Source: Chara braunii (Eukaryota > Streptophyta > Charophyceae > Charales > Characeae). Taken from it: 20,676 nt of DNA. Of the stretch, positions 8,701-16,702 are shown in pieces. The translations under genes and the position numbers were made by a program. Below the pieces are notes generated by a model. The model was not told the origin of the DNA and did no database searches. It saw only the letters and a program-made list of their open reading frames with translations. The stretch lies in contig BFEA01000399.1 of the NCBI GenBank assembly GCA_003427395.1, forward strand, positions 793,885-814,560, given 5' to 3'. Each line of letters opens with the position of its first letter. The first letter of the stretch is position 1.

Positions 8701-9220
8701 TCCACAACGGAGCGCTGCCCAGCCAGGGCTCTAGCGCATGCCAACTCGCAGATAGCGCACGAGCGCTCAGCATCACTTCCACACTTCTCGCGAATGGAAA
8801 TCTGTTCGAAATGTGGCTGGCTAGTCCCTATATTGACTTGGACTGGGCCTTGACTTGTCCCAGCCTCTGCTTCTCTTGGCTTGACTTGGACCCAGTACGG
8901 GCTGCCCACGGCCTGTTTGCTTCCGGAATGTTGAGGCCGAGTACCTCCCTGAGTTTTCCTTGGTGTGCTGCTGCTTTTTGGTCTGTGGGACGTGACCCTT
9001 GCCAGTGGGATATGACCTTTGGCTATGAGATTTGACTGTTGACTGGGTACCAGTTGTACTTGACCGCTGGGGTACCCGACTTAACCTTTCTGAATTCCGC
9101 TGACTTGGGCTTTTTGACTTGGGACTTTTGACCCTGAAATCTGGATTTGGGGTCTGCCTCGTGAAATGCCTTTCACTCTCGCCGGCCTGATTTCGAGGTC
9201 CTTCAAGAAAGTTACAACCT
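8701..9220 (-). other. Region between pol and 3' LTR with TGACTTGG-like repeats
   Basis: No coding domain is recognised. On the plus strand the motif TTGACTTGG or variants (TTGACTTG, CTGACTTGG, TTGACTGGG, TTGACCC) recurs at least eight times between 8834 and 9132, giving a degenerate short-period repeat. A purine-rich tract priming plus-strand synthesis should lie at the LTR edge on the minus strand. GGAAGTGATGC (plus near 8771-8781) and GGAAGGAAGG (plus near 8694-8703) are two candidates, and neither can be chosen without the 5' LTR start. Confidence 0.5.
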
Positions 9221-10417
9221 TTATCTGTCAACTATGTTGATTCCTCTTCTAGCTCTCTCATAGTAAGACACTACGTGTGGTGCTGTTTCCACTAGCTCAT
9301 CTCTAGTAAACCAACGATGTTCCAAAGGTTCTTGATAAGCAAATCTAACTTTGTATTGTCACTGAGGGCTACCCCTGCGTCTAGATCTATAAACATCCTC
9401 TGCAACGATGCGGTCTACGTCATACTTGCCATCCATATCAGGAGGAATCATAGACCATCGAGACGGGAATAGATCATTGCTGACACAAGGGAACAATTTA
9501 GAGGCATTAAACACCGGGTGAGTGTGCAAATGTGGAGGAATCTCAAGGACATAGGAAGGACCATCCACATCACCAATCACGTCAAGGATCTGCCATGGTC
9601 CCCTATATGCAGACAATAGCTTCTGCGAGATGTTCTCCTCTGGGAGAAACTCTTTGGACTTCACCCAGACCAAATCTCCTACAGCGAAGTGTGAAGGTCT
9701 GCGGTGCTTATTTGCCTGTTCAATCATCTGATGTTGTGCCTTTCTTATATTTTCCCTTACTTTCTCTAAGTCCTTGTACTGCACAATGAATTGTCTAGTC
9801 CCTGAAGGAAGCCTTTGCACCTGATCAGGATTCAGACAGTCAACGGGCCTGCGTGGGTGCCAACCCAAATGCAGTTCAGTGGGCGTCCTTGCTGTAGCTA
9901 GATGTACAGATTTGTTGTAGGCACTAGGTACCCTAGGAAGATGCTCATACCAGTCGATCTGATCCGGTCGTATATATGTGTGCAGCACTTGCTGCAACAC
10001 TTTGTTCATCTGTTCGGTCTGTCCGTTTGTGTCATGATGTCTAGCTGAAGACAGTGTTTGTTTGGACCCGTAGACGTTCATGAGCTGTTGTTAGTGAGCT
10101 GTTGTTAGTGCTCAACTGTAAATCGCGCATCCCAATCACTCACAATAGTCAAGGGATGCCTGTAGTCTTTCACCCAATGATTAAAGAACTCCCGAATCAC
10201 GAAGTCTGTCCTAGCTTCAGCAGGTAGTGGCACAAAAACAGCAAACTTGCTAAACCTGTCCACTATTACCATAGCTTGGCTCTTTCCATTTCTACTCCTA
10301 CTTTAGTGCCCATGATGTCTATAGACACGGAGTCTCTGGGACCCGACGATATAGGCAGTGGTCTAAGTAACCCAAGGGGAGGCTGCGTGAAACTCTTGTT
10401 CCTCTGACACACTTAGA
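9221..10417 (-). pseudogene. Gypsy integrase catalytic core, C-terminal domain and chromodomain
   Basis: Integrase joins the cDNA to chromosomal DNA. On the minus strand from 10409: CQRNKS (the last Cys of the zinc-binding domain), LLRPLPISSGPRDSVSIDIM, then after a frameshift VIVDRFSKF (catalytic Asp), IVSDWDARF (second Asp), and after a 14-base tandem duplication (near 10084-10111) MNVYG and DTNGQTEQMN (catalytic Glu). The long open part at 10081-9359 continues through the C-terminal domain (AYRGPWQILDVIG, HTHPVFNASKL) into KYDVDRIVAEDV, the first strand of a chromodomain. One TGA after RRGSPQ interrupts it. In the same frame QYKVRF, EHRWFTRDELV and YYERARRG complete a chromodomain-like end, stopping at 9221. 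Confidence 0.9.
10082..10111. repeat. 14-base tandem duplication in the integrase gene
   Basis: GAGCTGTTGTTAGT occurs twice in succession. Two copies instead of one add 14 bases, which is not a multiple of three, so the duplication itself breaks the integrase frame between the second Asp and the Glu. Confidence 0.9.
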
Positions 10418-11088
10418 TCATCCGGCGAACAATCCGAGATAAATGGATTCTCAAACTAATCCGCTCCGAACTACAAGCTTTTTTCATACGCCACATGGAG
10501 AGATTGAAGAGGCGACCATAGGCGCTGCTAGGCGGCGGCCCCTCGGCCTTAGTCCCCTACTCGCATTCGTCGGCTCGCTAGAGTCATTTTAGAAGGATTC
10601 ACTATGTTTGTTTAGCTCTAGTCTTAGAAAGGTCGGTATAAGAGCACGTATCTCAATTGCTCAGGAAGAGGGTCGGTAATGCCTATCACAGAGTCACCTG
10701 CATATCACACATAGCTAAGACGTTGAAAGTTCGCGCCTGCCACTTTGGATAGGAACAAGATTCTCTAGCCCCACTTAATTGTAGACTTGGGGTTTATGTA
10801 ATACTTGTGAATTGAAATATGAGTGAAGTGTATTTAAATGTTCAAACGGATTACTGGGGCAAAATTCCTTCGACTTCAGTTGAGAGTTTTGTCATCAGAT
10901 TCTAGACCAGGATTTACAAGACCTCGTTTTCAAAGAATTATGGTAAGATGCATGCACTTGCACAAAGTTTACATGCCATATTGTTAGTCTTTCTGCGTGA
11001 GCTTGTAATTTATGCCTTCACCGTTTTGATCTCGTTTATGACCTCTAAGTTTCCATAGAAGAGAGAAGGTTTTCTATAGCTCCAGGAT

Positions 11089-11690
11089 GTGATGATTTTT
11101 GAAGTAAGGCTTAGCCTTTGGCCCTTCTTTTTAAAGACGCTCAAAACTCGAGTAGTTAAAGGCTCCAAGGGGCTGGCTTGCAGGTCACGTCACTTACTCG
11201 TTGATATGCAGAAAGCGATTCACCACCTGGCAGCTTCAGGTTTTTGTGACAAATCGGGGAACCCTAAACCCAACTTCTTTTATTTCCAAGATTTGCAAAA
11301 AAACTATGTGTCACGTCTCTCCGGACTTCTCCGCGGTCTCGCCAAGAGTCCTGTGTTTTTAATAAACAATCACTACCCTCTGTTATGTGCCATTTTTGTT
11401 TGTTTCGCAAAGAAAAGCACTCCTTCTCCCGAAGTTACCGAGTCATTTTATCGAGTTCCTACTCAAAAACTCTTTCCAAAATAAAGTTAAAATACACAAA
11501 AATCATTCAACTTATGAAAACTCAACATTGGTCATCATTGAGTTTGAAAGAAAGATACATCATTAGCCAAGTAATTGAAATGATTGTGGATGCTATCTAT
11601 GAATTGCCCTCTTCTATTGGGCCTTATAAAGCATTGCGCAAAGTGTGAAATTGGAAAAACACAAAATGTATAGTGAAGGGCGAAGCTTAG
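11089..11690 (+). pseudogene. Group II intron maturase fragments (mitochondrial type)
   Basis: Maturases help their host intron fold and splice. One open part (from about 11089) contains HLLVDMQKAIHHLAASGFCD, NPKPNFFYFQD, YVSRLSGLLRGLA. It resembles domain X (the RNA-binding, splicing part) of plant mitochondrial group II maturases, where GFC...PKP...Y and S.ILRGLANYY are typical. After RGLAK the expected NYY continuation is missing and an unrelated-looking stretch follows. The next overlapping open part (11385-11648) has SLSLKERYIISQVIEMIVDAIYE, like a segment of the RT-like domain. The order and frame are not those of an intact maturase, so the fragments are probably rearranged. The host gene is not identified. 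Confidence 0.65.
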
Positions 11691-12196
11691 TGATCGTAAC
11701 ACTGTATATAACGTGCGTGTTTTTGGTAATTTAAGAACTCATGTCTTAGCAGGAGATCTTGTTTTATTTCAACATCTGTTCGGTGTTTTTTTATTCCTAC
11801 ATGGAGGGTTGCAAGAGTCAGAGCTGCGGCGGAGCCTTTACCAGACTAAAAAGCATAACTGCAATCAATAAATTTATCTTTGTAGATCATCTCCAGTATG
11901 ATCTGCATAGCCTTTTGGACTATTTTGAAGATAAAGCGGCCTCTTGTTTCAAAGACACTATTATAGTATCACCCAGTGCTGGTCCCCGAATGGACCGGGG
12001 GACTTTCGACCGACCGGGTGCCTGCCGGTCTGATCGGGCGGTTCACCAGCCCGGCAGGCCCTCGGTTCAATCGGGCGCACTGTGTTTGGGGGGGGGTACT
12101 GGGGATTTTCGGGCATCCCCGTCCCCGCCCAGCCTCTGGGAGACCGTCGCCACCACTTTGGAAGAAAACCGGGGCCTACCGGACCCCGTTTTTCTT

Positions 12197-12202
12197 ACTT
12201 CT

Positions 12203-12234
<32 letters not shown>

Positions 12235-12560
12235 TTCTTCTTCTTCTTCTCCTCCTCCTCCTCCTCCTCCTCTTCTTCTTCTTCTTCTTCTTCTTCTTCT
12301 TCTTCTGCTTCTTCTTCTTCTTCTTCCTCTTCTTTTTCTTATCCTCCTCCTCCTCCTCGTCTACTTCCCTCCGCGCTGAGGCAGAGCCATAGCCATAGCG
12401 TTTTTTTCCTTTTCTTCTTCTTCTTCTTCTTCTTCTTCTTCTTCTTCTTCTTCTTCTACGTTTCCTCCTCCTCCTCTCCTCCTCCTCTCCTCCTCCTCTC
12501 CTCCTCCTCTCCTCCTCCTCCTCCTCCTCTGCTTCCCTCCCCGTTGAGTCAGAGCCATAC
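12197..12560. repeat. (TTC)n/(TCC)n tracts with a 168-base-spaced unit
   Basis: Two blocks of TTC and TCC triplets (12197-12358 and 12410-12528) are each followed by a related non-repetitive piece, CTTCCCTCC..TGAG.CAGAGCCATA (12363-12391 and 12531-12559). This suggests one tandem duplication of a longer unit. Long mirror-symmetric pyrimidine tracts of this kind can form triplex DNA. The long open frames here are artefacts of triplet repeats. Confidence 0.85.
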
Positions 12561-12652
12561 TCCCCCCTCTCCCCCCCCTGTCCCCCAACCAAAAAAAACA
12601 TCCTGACTTTGCAAGTTTAATGCGGAATCCAACAGATCTCAGCTAGCACAGT

Positions 12653-12712
12653 CGGATGCCGCTATCCAGAAAAAAAAATAAAAAAATTCTGGGCATTTTT
12701 TAGGGGCATCCG
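12653..12712. repeat. Nested inverted repeat (hairpin)
   Basis: Outer arms CGGATGCC (12653-12660) and GGCATCCG (12705-12712) enclose inner arms CCAGAA (12666-12671) and TTCTGG (12687-12692) around an A-rich loop. A two-tier cruciform is possible. The lack of a pyrimidine-only 3' run makes a transcription terminator unlikely. Confidence 0.6.
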
Positions 12713-12944
12713 ATTTTGTCGGTTCATCCCCCCTGGACCGGTCCGGCCCCGGTTGGATCGGGGCTGGTGATCCGGTCGGTTGCTGGCCCAACCTTGGTAT
12801 CACCTATAATTTGTTTTGTGAAAGGATGCAGGATTTTGATACACTGTACGATTTTTGCACCTGAAGTATCAGACACCTATAAATATATTCCAAGAGTAAT
12901 CACACTCTTCGAGCCTTTTTTTTTACTGTTGTTTAATTGTTTTT

Positions 12945-13202
12945 GTGTTTTGCATTGATTGACTCTGAGCTGGGAAAGTTTCTCGACCTGGTGGTCGACG
13001 TAACAATAATGACATTTGTCGATAGGCCACTGATTGTTTACTTAGATCATCATAGATAATTAGAGTGTGCATTCCATTGGCTCGAAAAAAAATTCCCATA
13101 GCACACCTGCATAAGGAGCAAGAAATTGAATAGGAGCAGGATCTGATGCAATGGCTGCCACAATAATAGAATATTCTAAAGCACCTGCGTCTGAAAGAAT
13201 GT
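12945..13202 (-). pseudogene. atp1: atp1 fragment, duplicated middle part (second copy)
   Basis: A 258-base tandem copy of the middle part of mitochondrial ATP synthase subunit alpha. Read on the minus strand it matches the neighbouring copy: a frameshifted start, then [16 protein letters not shown] and [16 protein letters not shown], after which similarity to atp1 ends and the sequence runs on into QSQSMQNT. This copy carries a small indel early on that shifts the ATASDPAP part out of frame. It keeps the more family-like [11 protein letters not shown], where its neighbour has [11 protein letters not shown]. Confidence 0.85.
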
Positions 13203-13730
13203 GTGTTTTGCATTGATTGACTCTGAGCTGGGAAAGTTTCTCGACCTGGTGGTCGACGTAACAATAATGACATTTGTTGATATGCCATTGATTGTTTCCT
13301 TAGATCATCATAGATTATTAGAGTGTGCATTCCATTGGCTCGAAAAATTTCTCCCATAGCACATCTTGCATAAGGAGCAAGAAATTGAATAGGAGCAGGA
13401 TCTGATGCAGTGGCTGCCACAATAATAAAATATTCTAAAGCACCTGCTTCTGAAAGAATTTTCACTAATTGTGCTATGGTCGAACACTTTTAACCAATTG
13501 CTACATACAAACAATACAACTTTTCTTTGTTAGAGGCACCTTTTGCATTGATCTGCTTCTGATTCAATGTAGTATCAACAACTATAGCAGTCTTACGTGT
13601 TTGTCTATCTCCAATGATAAGTTCTCGTTGACCACAAGCTATTGGAACAAGGCTATCCAACGCTTTTAATCTTGTTTGCATTGGTTCATGCACAAATTTA
13701 CGTAAAGGAGTGTTCTTTTTAAATCAATAA
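13203..13730 (-). pseudogene. atp1: atp1 pseudogene, nucleotide-binding region
   Basis: Mitochondrial ATP synthase subunit alpha, part of the F1 catalytic head. On the minus strand: [55 protein letters not shown], then a TAA where the family has Gln, [53 protein letters not shown]. The P-loop reads GDRQTRKT instead of GDRQTGKT, so the Walker A glycine is lost. The [17 protein letters not shown] insertion is typical of mitochondrial atp1 and absent from plastid atpA. The N-terminal third and the C-terminal part are missing. It is a dead fragment. Confidence 0.92.
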
Positions 13731-13764
13731 TAGCGATTTGATTTCATAATCCGTACAGATATGG

Positions 13765-13829
13765 CCAATTGCTACATACACACAATACAACTTTTGACCA
13801 ATTGCTACATACACACAATACAACTTTTC
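13765..13829. repeat. 33-base tandem repeat at the atp1 duplication junction
   Basis: CCAATTGCTACATACACACA plus AATACAACTTTT occurs at 13765 and again at 13798. It represents the same atp1 stretch as 13494-13520, so this segment is present three times in all. It marks where the larger duplication joins. Confidence 0.88.
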
Positions 13830-14068
13830 TTTGTTAGAGGCACCTTTTGCATTGATCTGCTTCTGATTCAATGTAGTATCAATAGCTATAGCAGTCTTAC
13901 CTGTTTGTCTGTCTCCAATGATAAGTTATCGTTGACCACAACCTATTGGAACAAGGCTATCCAACGCTTTTAATCTTGTTTGCATTGGTTCATGCACAAA
14001 TTTACGTAAAGGAGTGTTATTTTTAAATCAATAATAACGATTTGATTTCATAATCCGTACAGATATGG
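13798..14068 (-). pseudogene. atp1: atp1 fragment, duplicated N-side part
   Basis: A second copy of about 270 bases of the P-loop half of atp1, 304 bases away from its twin at 13494-13764. It diverges at only a few positions. Here the P-loop sequence has the family-like Gly codon region (plus ACCTGTTTGTC, where the twin has ACGTGTTTGTC), so this copy is closer to the functional gene at that site. It lacks the middle part of the gene. The upstream bases, past FVHEP on the minus strand, are not atp1. Confidence 0.88.
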
Positions 14069-14171
14069 CTGAAAGTCTGAAGTAGGTGTATGATTACCAA
14101 AATGTGCCTTTGTACTTAGTAATATTTGAATTACCTTTTATGAATTGAACATAGTTATTGATCTTGTTTTC

Positions 14172-14246
14172 GTTTAGGTAGCTCAGTTGGTTAAAGCAAA
14201 GGACTGAAAATCCTTTTGTCTGTGGTTCAAATCCAGTTCTAAAGCC
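14172..14246 (+). tRNA. trnF: Mitochondrial-type tRNA-Phe (GAA), decayed or 3'-truncated
   Basis: Starts GTTTAGGTAGCTCAGTTGGTT, with anticodon stem AAGGA/TCCTT around the loop CTGAAAA (anticodon GAA), then GGTTCAAATCC as the T-loop. GTTTAGG pairs with TCTAAAG at six of seven positions. The D-stem has one mismatch and the T-stem has about two, so it is probably a pseudo-tRNA. The sequence resembles plant mitochondrial trnF more than plastid trnF. Its 3' end coincides with the junction to the gypsy integrase coding sequence. Confidence 0.82.
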
Positions 14247-14655
14247 TTGCACATAAGCTTTACAGTCATGTTTCATTCCAATTCTCGTGTAGGAACGTAA
14301 GAGGTTCGCATACGTCTTCCTCCAACCGAAATGTCCCTCGGTATCGTGACATTCCCCTAGGATTAGACTGTGAATCTCCTCGTTGTTCGGTATGCACAGT
14401 CTGTCGTGTACGCTCGTCTTCTCAAACAATAGTGCTCGGGTCATCGTATAGTTCGAAACTTCATGTGGTGTCGTTTTTACCTTGTTAATCAATTGACAAA
14501 GACAGGATCACTAGCATAAGCGGTTCTAACCTTTTCTTGTAACTCGGGGCTTGCATCCAAATATGTCATTGTGGCACTGAAGAAATCAACTCGTCTGCTT
14601 AGCGCATCGACAACGCCATCATACTTCCCTTTACTGGCTTAAGTTCATAGTCAGA
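14247..14655 (-). pseudogene. Gypsy RNase H end and integrase zinc-binding domain (first half)
   Basis: On the minus strand from about 14640: KGKYDGVVDALSRR, the conserved end of the gypsy RNase H region (ADALSR in the family), a linker with AYASDPVFVN and a stop, then RLCIPNNEEIHSLILGECHD, GHFGWRKTYANLLRSY, GMKHDCKAYVQG. The His pair of the integrase HHCC zinc finger is present (CHDTEGHFG), but the Cys pair is cut off by the NUMT. The Cys side is found again near 10409. The residues that follow YVQG in the same frame are translated tRNA sequence. Confidence 0.88.
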
Positions 14656-15043
14656 CTAATTTATCTCCCCAACCCACCTTGTTAACTTAGGTGTCATCCG
14701 AGCTTGGGTCTTTAGCCAGCGAAGTGTCTTATGGTCCGAATATACTTTGAAATGTCGTCCTAGGAGGTAATGCTGCCAATAATTCAAGGTTTCTCTAAAA
14801 GCAAACAACTCTCTCTCGTACGTGGAAGCGACGACCTTCTCACTAGGCAGTCTACATGACATAAACTTGACGGGTCTGTACCCATTACTGTCATTTCTGT
14901 TGATGTACAACACCGATCCTGTACTGAGTGTTGTCAGTAGTAACTATAAATGGCAAAGATGGATCAACGATTTTCAAGACCGGGTACTTTACCAAACACT
15001 TCTTTAGATGCTTAAAGGCTGAGGTGCAATCCTTATCCCATTT
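14656..15043 (-). pseudogene. Gypsy RNase H domain
   Basis: Degrades the RNA strand of the RNA-DNA hybrid during reverse transcription. On the minus strand: KIVDPSLPFIVTTDNTQYRI (first catalytic Asp), a break, then RPVKFMSCRL, VASTYERELFAF (catalytic Glu), YWQHYLLGRHFKVYSDHKTL (second Asp) and RWLKTQARMTPKLTRW. The catalytic residues survive. However, the open part starts only at 14913, after a frame change, and a stop separates this domain from the reverse transcriptase. So the gene is broken although the fold residues look good. Confidence 0.9.
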
Positions 15044-15748
15044 CTAGACTGTTCCCCTCCTCAATAGCGTACGAAATGGAGCAGCTATTATCGTAAAGTT
15101 TCGTACGAACTTGCGGTAATAGTTGGCCAGACCAAGGAATGACCGTAGTTCCGTTAATGTATGCGGTGTCAGCCAGTCTCTGATTGCTGCTATCTTAGCG
15201 TCCTCTGGTTTGATTCCATCTCCATCCAACACATGACCCAAGTACAACACCTGATGCTTGGCCCATTCACACTTCTTTGTGTTTAGCTGAAACTTAACGA
15301 CGCACAACTTGCTTAACACTAAACGAAGGTGGTGCTCGTGCTCCTCTGGCTACTTACTAAAAATCAAGATATCATGTAAATATACAACGACGAATTTATC
15401 TAGCCAGTCACACAAGAGTTCATTCATACAACGTTGGAAGGTAGTAGGGGCGCTAGTCAACCCAAATGCCATGACCACAAACTCGTAGTGACCATATCGA
15501 GTCCTAAAGGCCGTCTTGTGCGGATCCTCAGGCAGTACCGCAATTTGATGGTAGCCTGATTTCAAGTCAATCTTCAAAAAATATTTACAACCCTGCACTC
15601 TATCCAGAAGGTCGTCGATCCGTGGTAATGGCTCAACATTCTTTATAGTTATTGCATTGAGACCCCAATAGTCTATACACATGCGTAGATCACCTTCTTT
15701 ATTTGGCACGAACATGACCAATGCACCATACGGCGAGGAACTTGGCTT
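15044..15748 (-). pseudogene. Gypsy reverse transcriptase, main part
   Basis: RNA-directed DNA polymerase of the LTR element. On the minus strand: SSSPYGALVMFVPNKEGDLR, MCIDYWGLNAIT, LPRIDDLLDRVQG, YFLKIDLKSGYHQI (first catalytic Asp), TAFRTRYGHYEF, MAFGLTSAPTTFQRCMN, and the active site as VVVYLHDILIFSK. The family has YxDD here; the third position is His, so one metal-binding Asp is lost. A stop follows SK, then the thumb region (CEWAKHQVLYLGHVL, LRSFLGLANYYRKF) reads on in 15319-15044. The N-terminal bit is cut off by the insertion at 15749-16702. Confidence 0.93.
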
Positions 15749-15992
15749 AAACCACCACTACCTCGACCAGTGTTGGAAAAATAGGAAAAGTGGATGTTTT
15801 CCCACTTTTTTTGAACTTTTCGGGGGTCGGCGGAGGCTCGGCAGATGGGCCTTGTGGGTCCCTTCGAAAAGTAAAAAGAAAAACAAAAGACCAAGTCCGA
15901 GAAGGCCGTGCACAAAGTTGTGCTCACACCAATATGCACAAGAAAGTATCTAACTACGATTGTGGTCAGTTTTAGGCTGTCGTTGTTGGCTT
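15749..15992. repeat. 244-base terminal tandem duplication, outer copy
   Basis: The left 244 bases of the inserted element, including the terminal repeat, occur twice: here and at 15993-16235, about 85-90 percent alike by eye. Both copies are preceded by TTGGCTT, so that short sequence was part of the duplicated unit. Confidence 0.88.
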
Positions 15993-16235
15993 AAACCACC
16001 ACTACCTCCACCAGTGTTGGGAAAAATGGGAAAAGTGGATGTTTTCCCACTTTTTTCGAATTTTTCGGGGGAATGGCGGAGGCTCGACAGTTGGGCCTTG
16101 GTGGCCCCTTTGAAAAGTAAAAAGAAAAACAAAAGACCAAGTCCAGGAAGGTCATGCATAAAGTTGTGCTCACACCAATACTCATAAGAAAGTATCTAAC
16201 TATGATTGTGGCCAGTTTCAGGTTGTCGTTGTTGC
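15993..16235. repeat. 244-base terminal tandem duplication, inner copy
   Basis: Inner copy of the duplicated element end. It opens with the same AAACCACCACTACCTC and shows the same order of landmarks: CCAGTGTTGG, GTGGATGTTTTCCCACTTTT, GAAAAGTAAAAAGAAAAAC, GTTGTGCTCACACCAATA, GAAAGTATCTAACTA. Confidence 0.88.
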
Positions 16236-16385
16236 TGTTTTTGTTTTGTTTCTTTTTTTTTGTTTTCATGCCCTGCCAGGGAGGCACGACGCAGTCAACG
16301 GGCTGCTGACACTTTGTGAAGGAGGGCGTGTCCACACTACAACTTTGCAGAATATATGAACCCCCTTTCCCGCCCGAAGTTCAAT

Positions 16386-16417
<32 letters not shown>

Positions 16418-16702
16418 CGTGGACCTGACACCGCTGCCGTAAAGCCCTCACTGAGGGCATATTGGCACAACAACTTTGGGGCAGGTATCTACCTTGTATC
16501 ATGTTCAAAGGGGTGTTCATTTTTTTTTCTTTTTCTTTTTTGTGGTTGTGAGTACGTCGTTTTTTGAAAGTCTGTCCGTGCTTTTTTTTTTTTTTTCAGA
16601 AGAGTACCAGAAAAGAAACACAATGGATCCCAGGCTCGGCAAAACTCGGTGCGCAGTGAAAATCAGGGTCGGCAAAAACAGGCTCAGAGGTAGTGGTGGT
16701 TT

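Larger units (their letters stand above)
11960..12810. mobile_element. MITE-like block inside the NUMT (tentative)
   Basis: GC-rich ends enclose a CT-rich middle, in contrast with the AT-rich organelle DNA around it. The left edge reads ATTATAGTATCACCCAGTG, and the right edge in reverse complement reads ATTATAGGTGATACCAAGG. Just inside are related GC-rich parts with GGACCGG and GGGCTGGTGA in opposite orientations (about 11982-12066 and 12728-12790). The arms are imperfect, no transposase is present and no target duplication is clear, so this is a guess from composition and loose inverted symmetry. Confidence 0.4.
10418..14246. other. Mitochondrial-derived insertion (NUMT) in the integrase gene
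   Basis: The integrase reads GMKHDCKAYVQG up to about 14247 and resumes at VCQRNKS near 10412, so roughly 3.83 kb has been inserted inside the HHCC zinc-binding domain. The insert holds organelle-type sequence: group II intron maturase fragments, atp1 fragments and a mitochondrial-type trnF(GAA). Their mixed strands, duplications and frame breaks match organelle DNA pasted in by end-joining repair. No clear target-site duplication is visible. The subregions 10418-10840 and 11700-11959 carry no gene I recognise and are assumed to belong to it. The reverse view, a mitochondrial genome carrying a gypsy element, is possible but less likely given the LINE and U6 next door. Confidence 0.82.
15749..16702. 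mobile_element. 954-bp terminal-inverted-repeat element inserted in the reverse transcriptase gene
   Basis: Perfect 16-base terminal inverted repeats: AAACCACCACTACCTC at 15749-15764 and its reverse complement at 16687-16702. The gypsy frame reads GWMKP up to the right end and SSSPYGA from the left end, so excision would restore the gene and the edges are firm. The flanks CTT (15746-15748) and TTT (after 16699 if the terminus is CCACC) could be a 3-base target duplication. No transposase is visible, so it would depend on a partner. The right side has poly(T) near 16390-16417 and 16583-16596, and a GCCCTCACTGAGGGC hairpin (16443-16457). An open minus-strand frame (16335-15991) has no recognisable domain. 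Confidence 0.8.

Noticed and set aside
12082-12606. Open frames with poly-Ser, poly-Phe, poly-Leu or poly-Arg
   Set aside because: Products of TTC/TCC triplet repeats, open in all frames.
13203-14068. Plastid atpA as the source of the ATP synthase fragments
   Set aside because: The residues [14 protein letters not shown] and [10 protein letters not shown] fit mitochondrial atp1; plastid atpA lacks that insertion.
14172-14246. Functional nuclear or plastid tRNA-Phe
   Set aside because: Stem mismatches in the D and T arms and a 3' end lying at the insertion junction. The sequence is closest in memory to plant mitochondrial trnF.
15991-16335. 114-codon minus-strand frame as a transposase
   Set aside because: No DDE/D or zinc-finger motif. 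It is derived partly from the duplicated element end and an A-rich tract.
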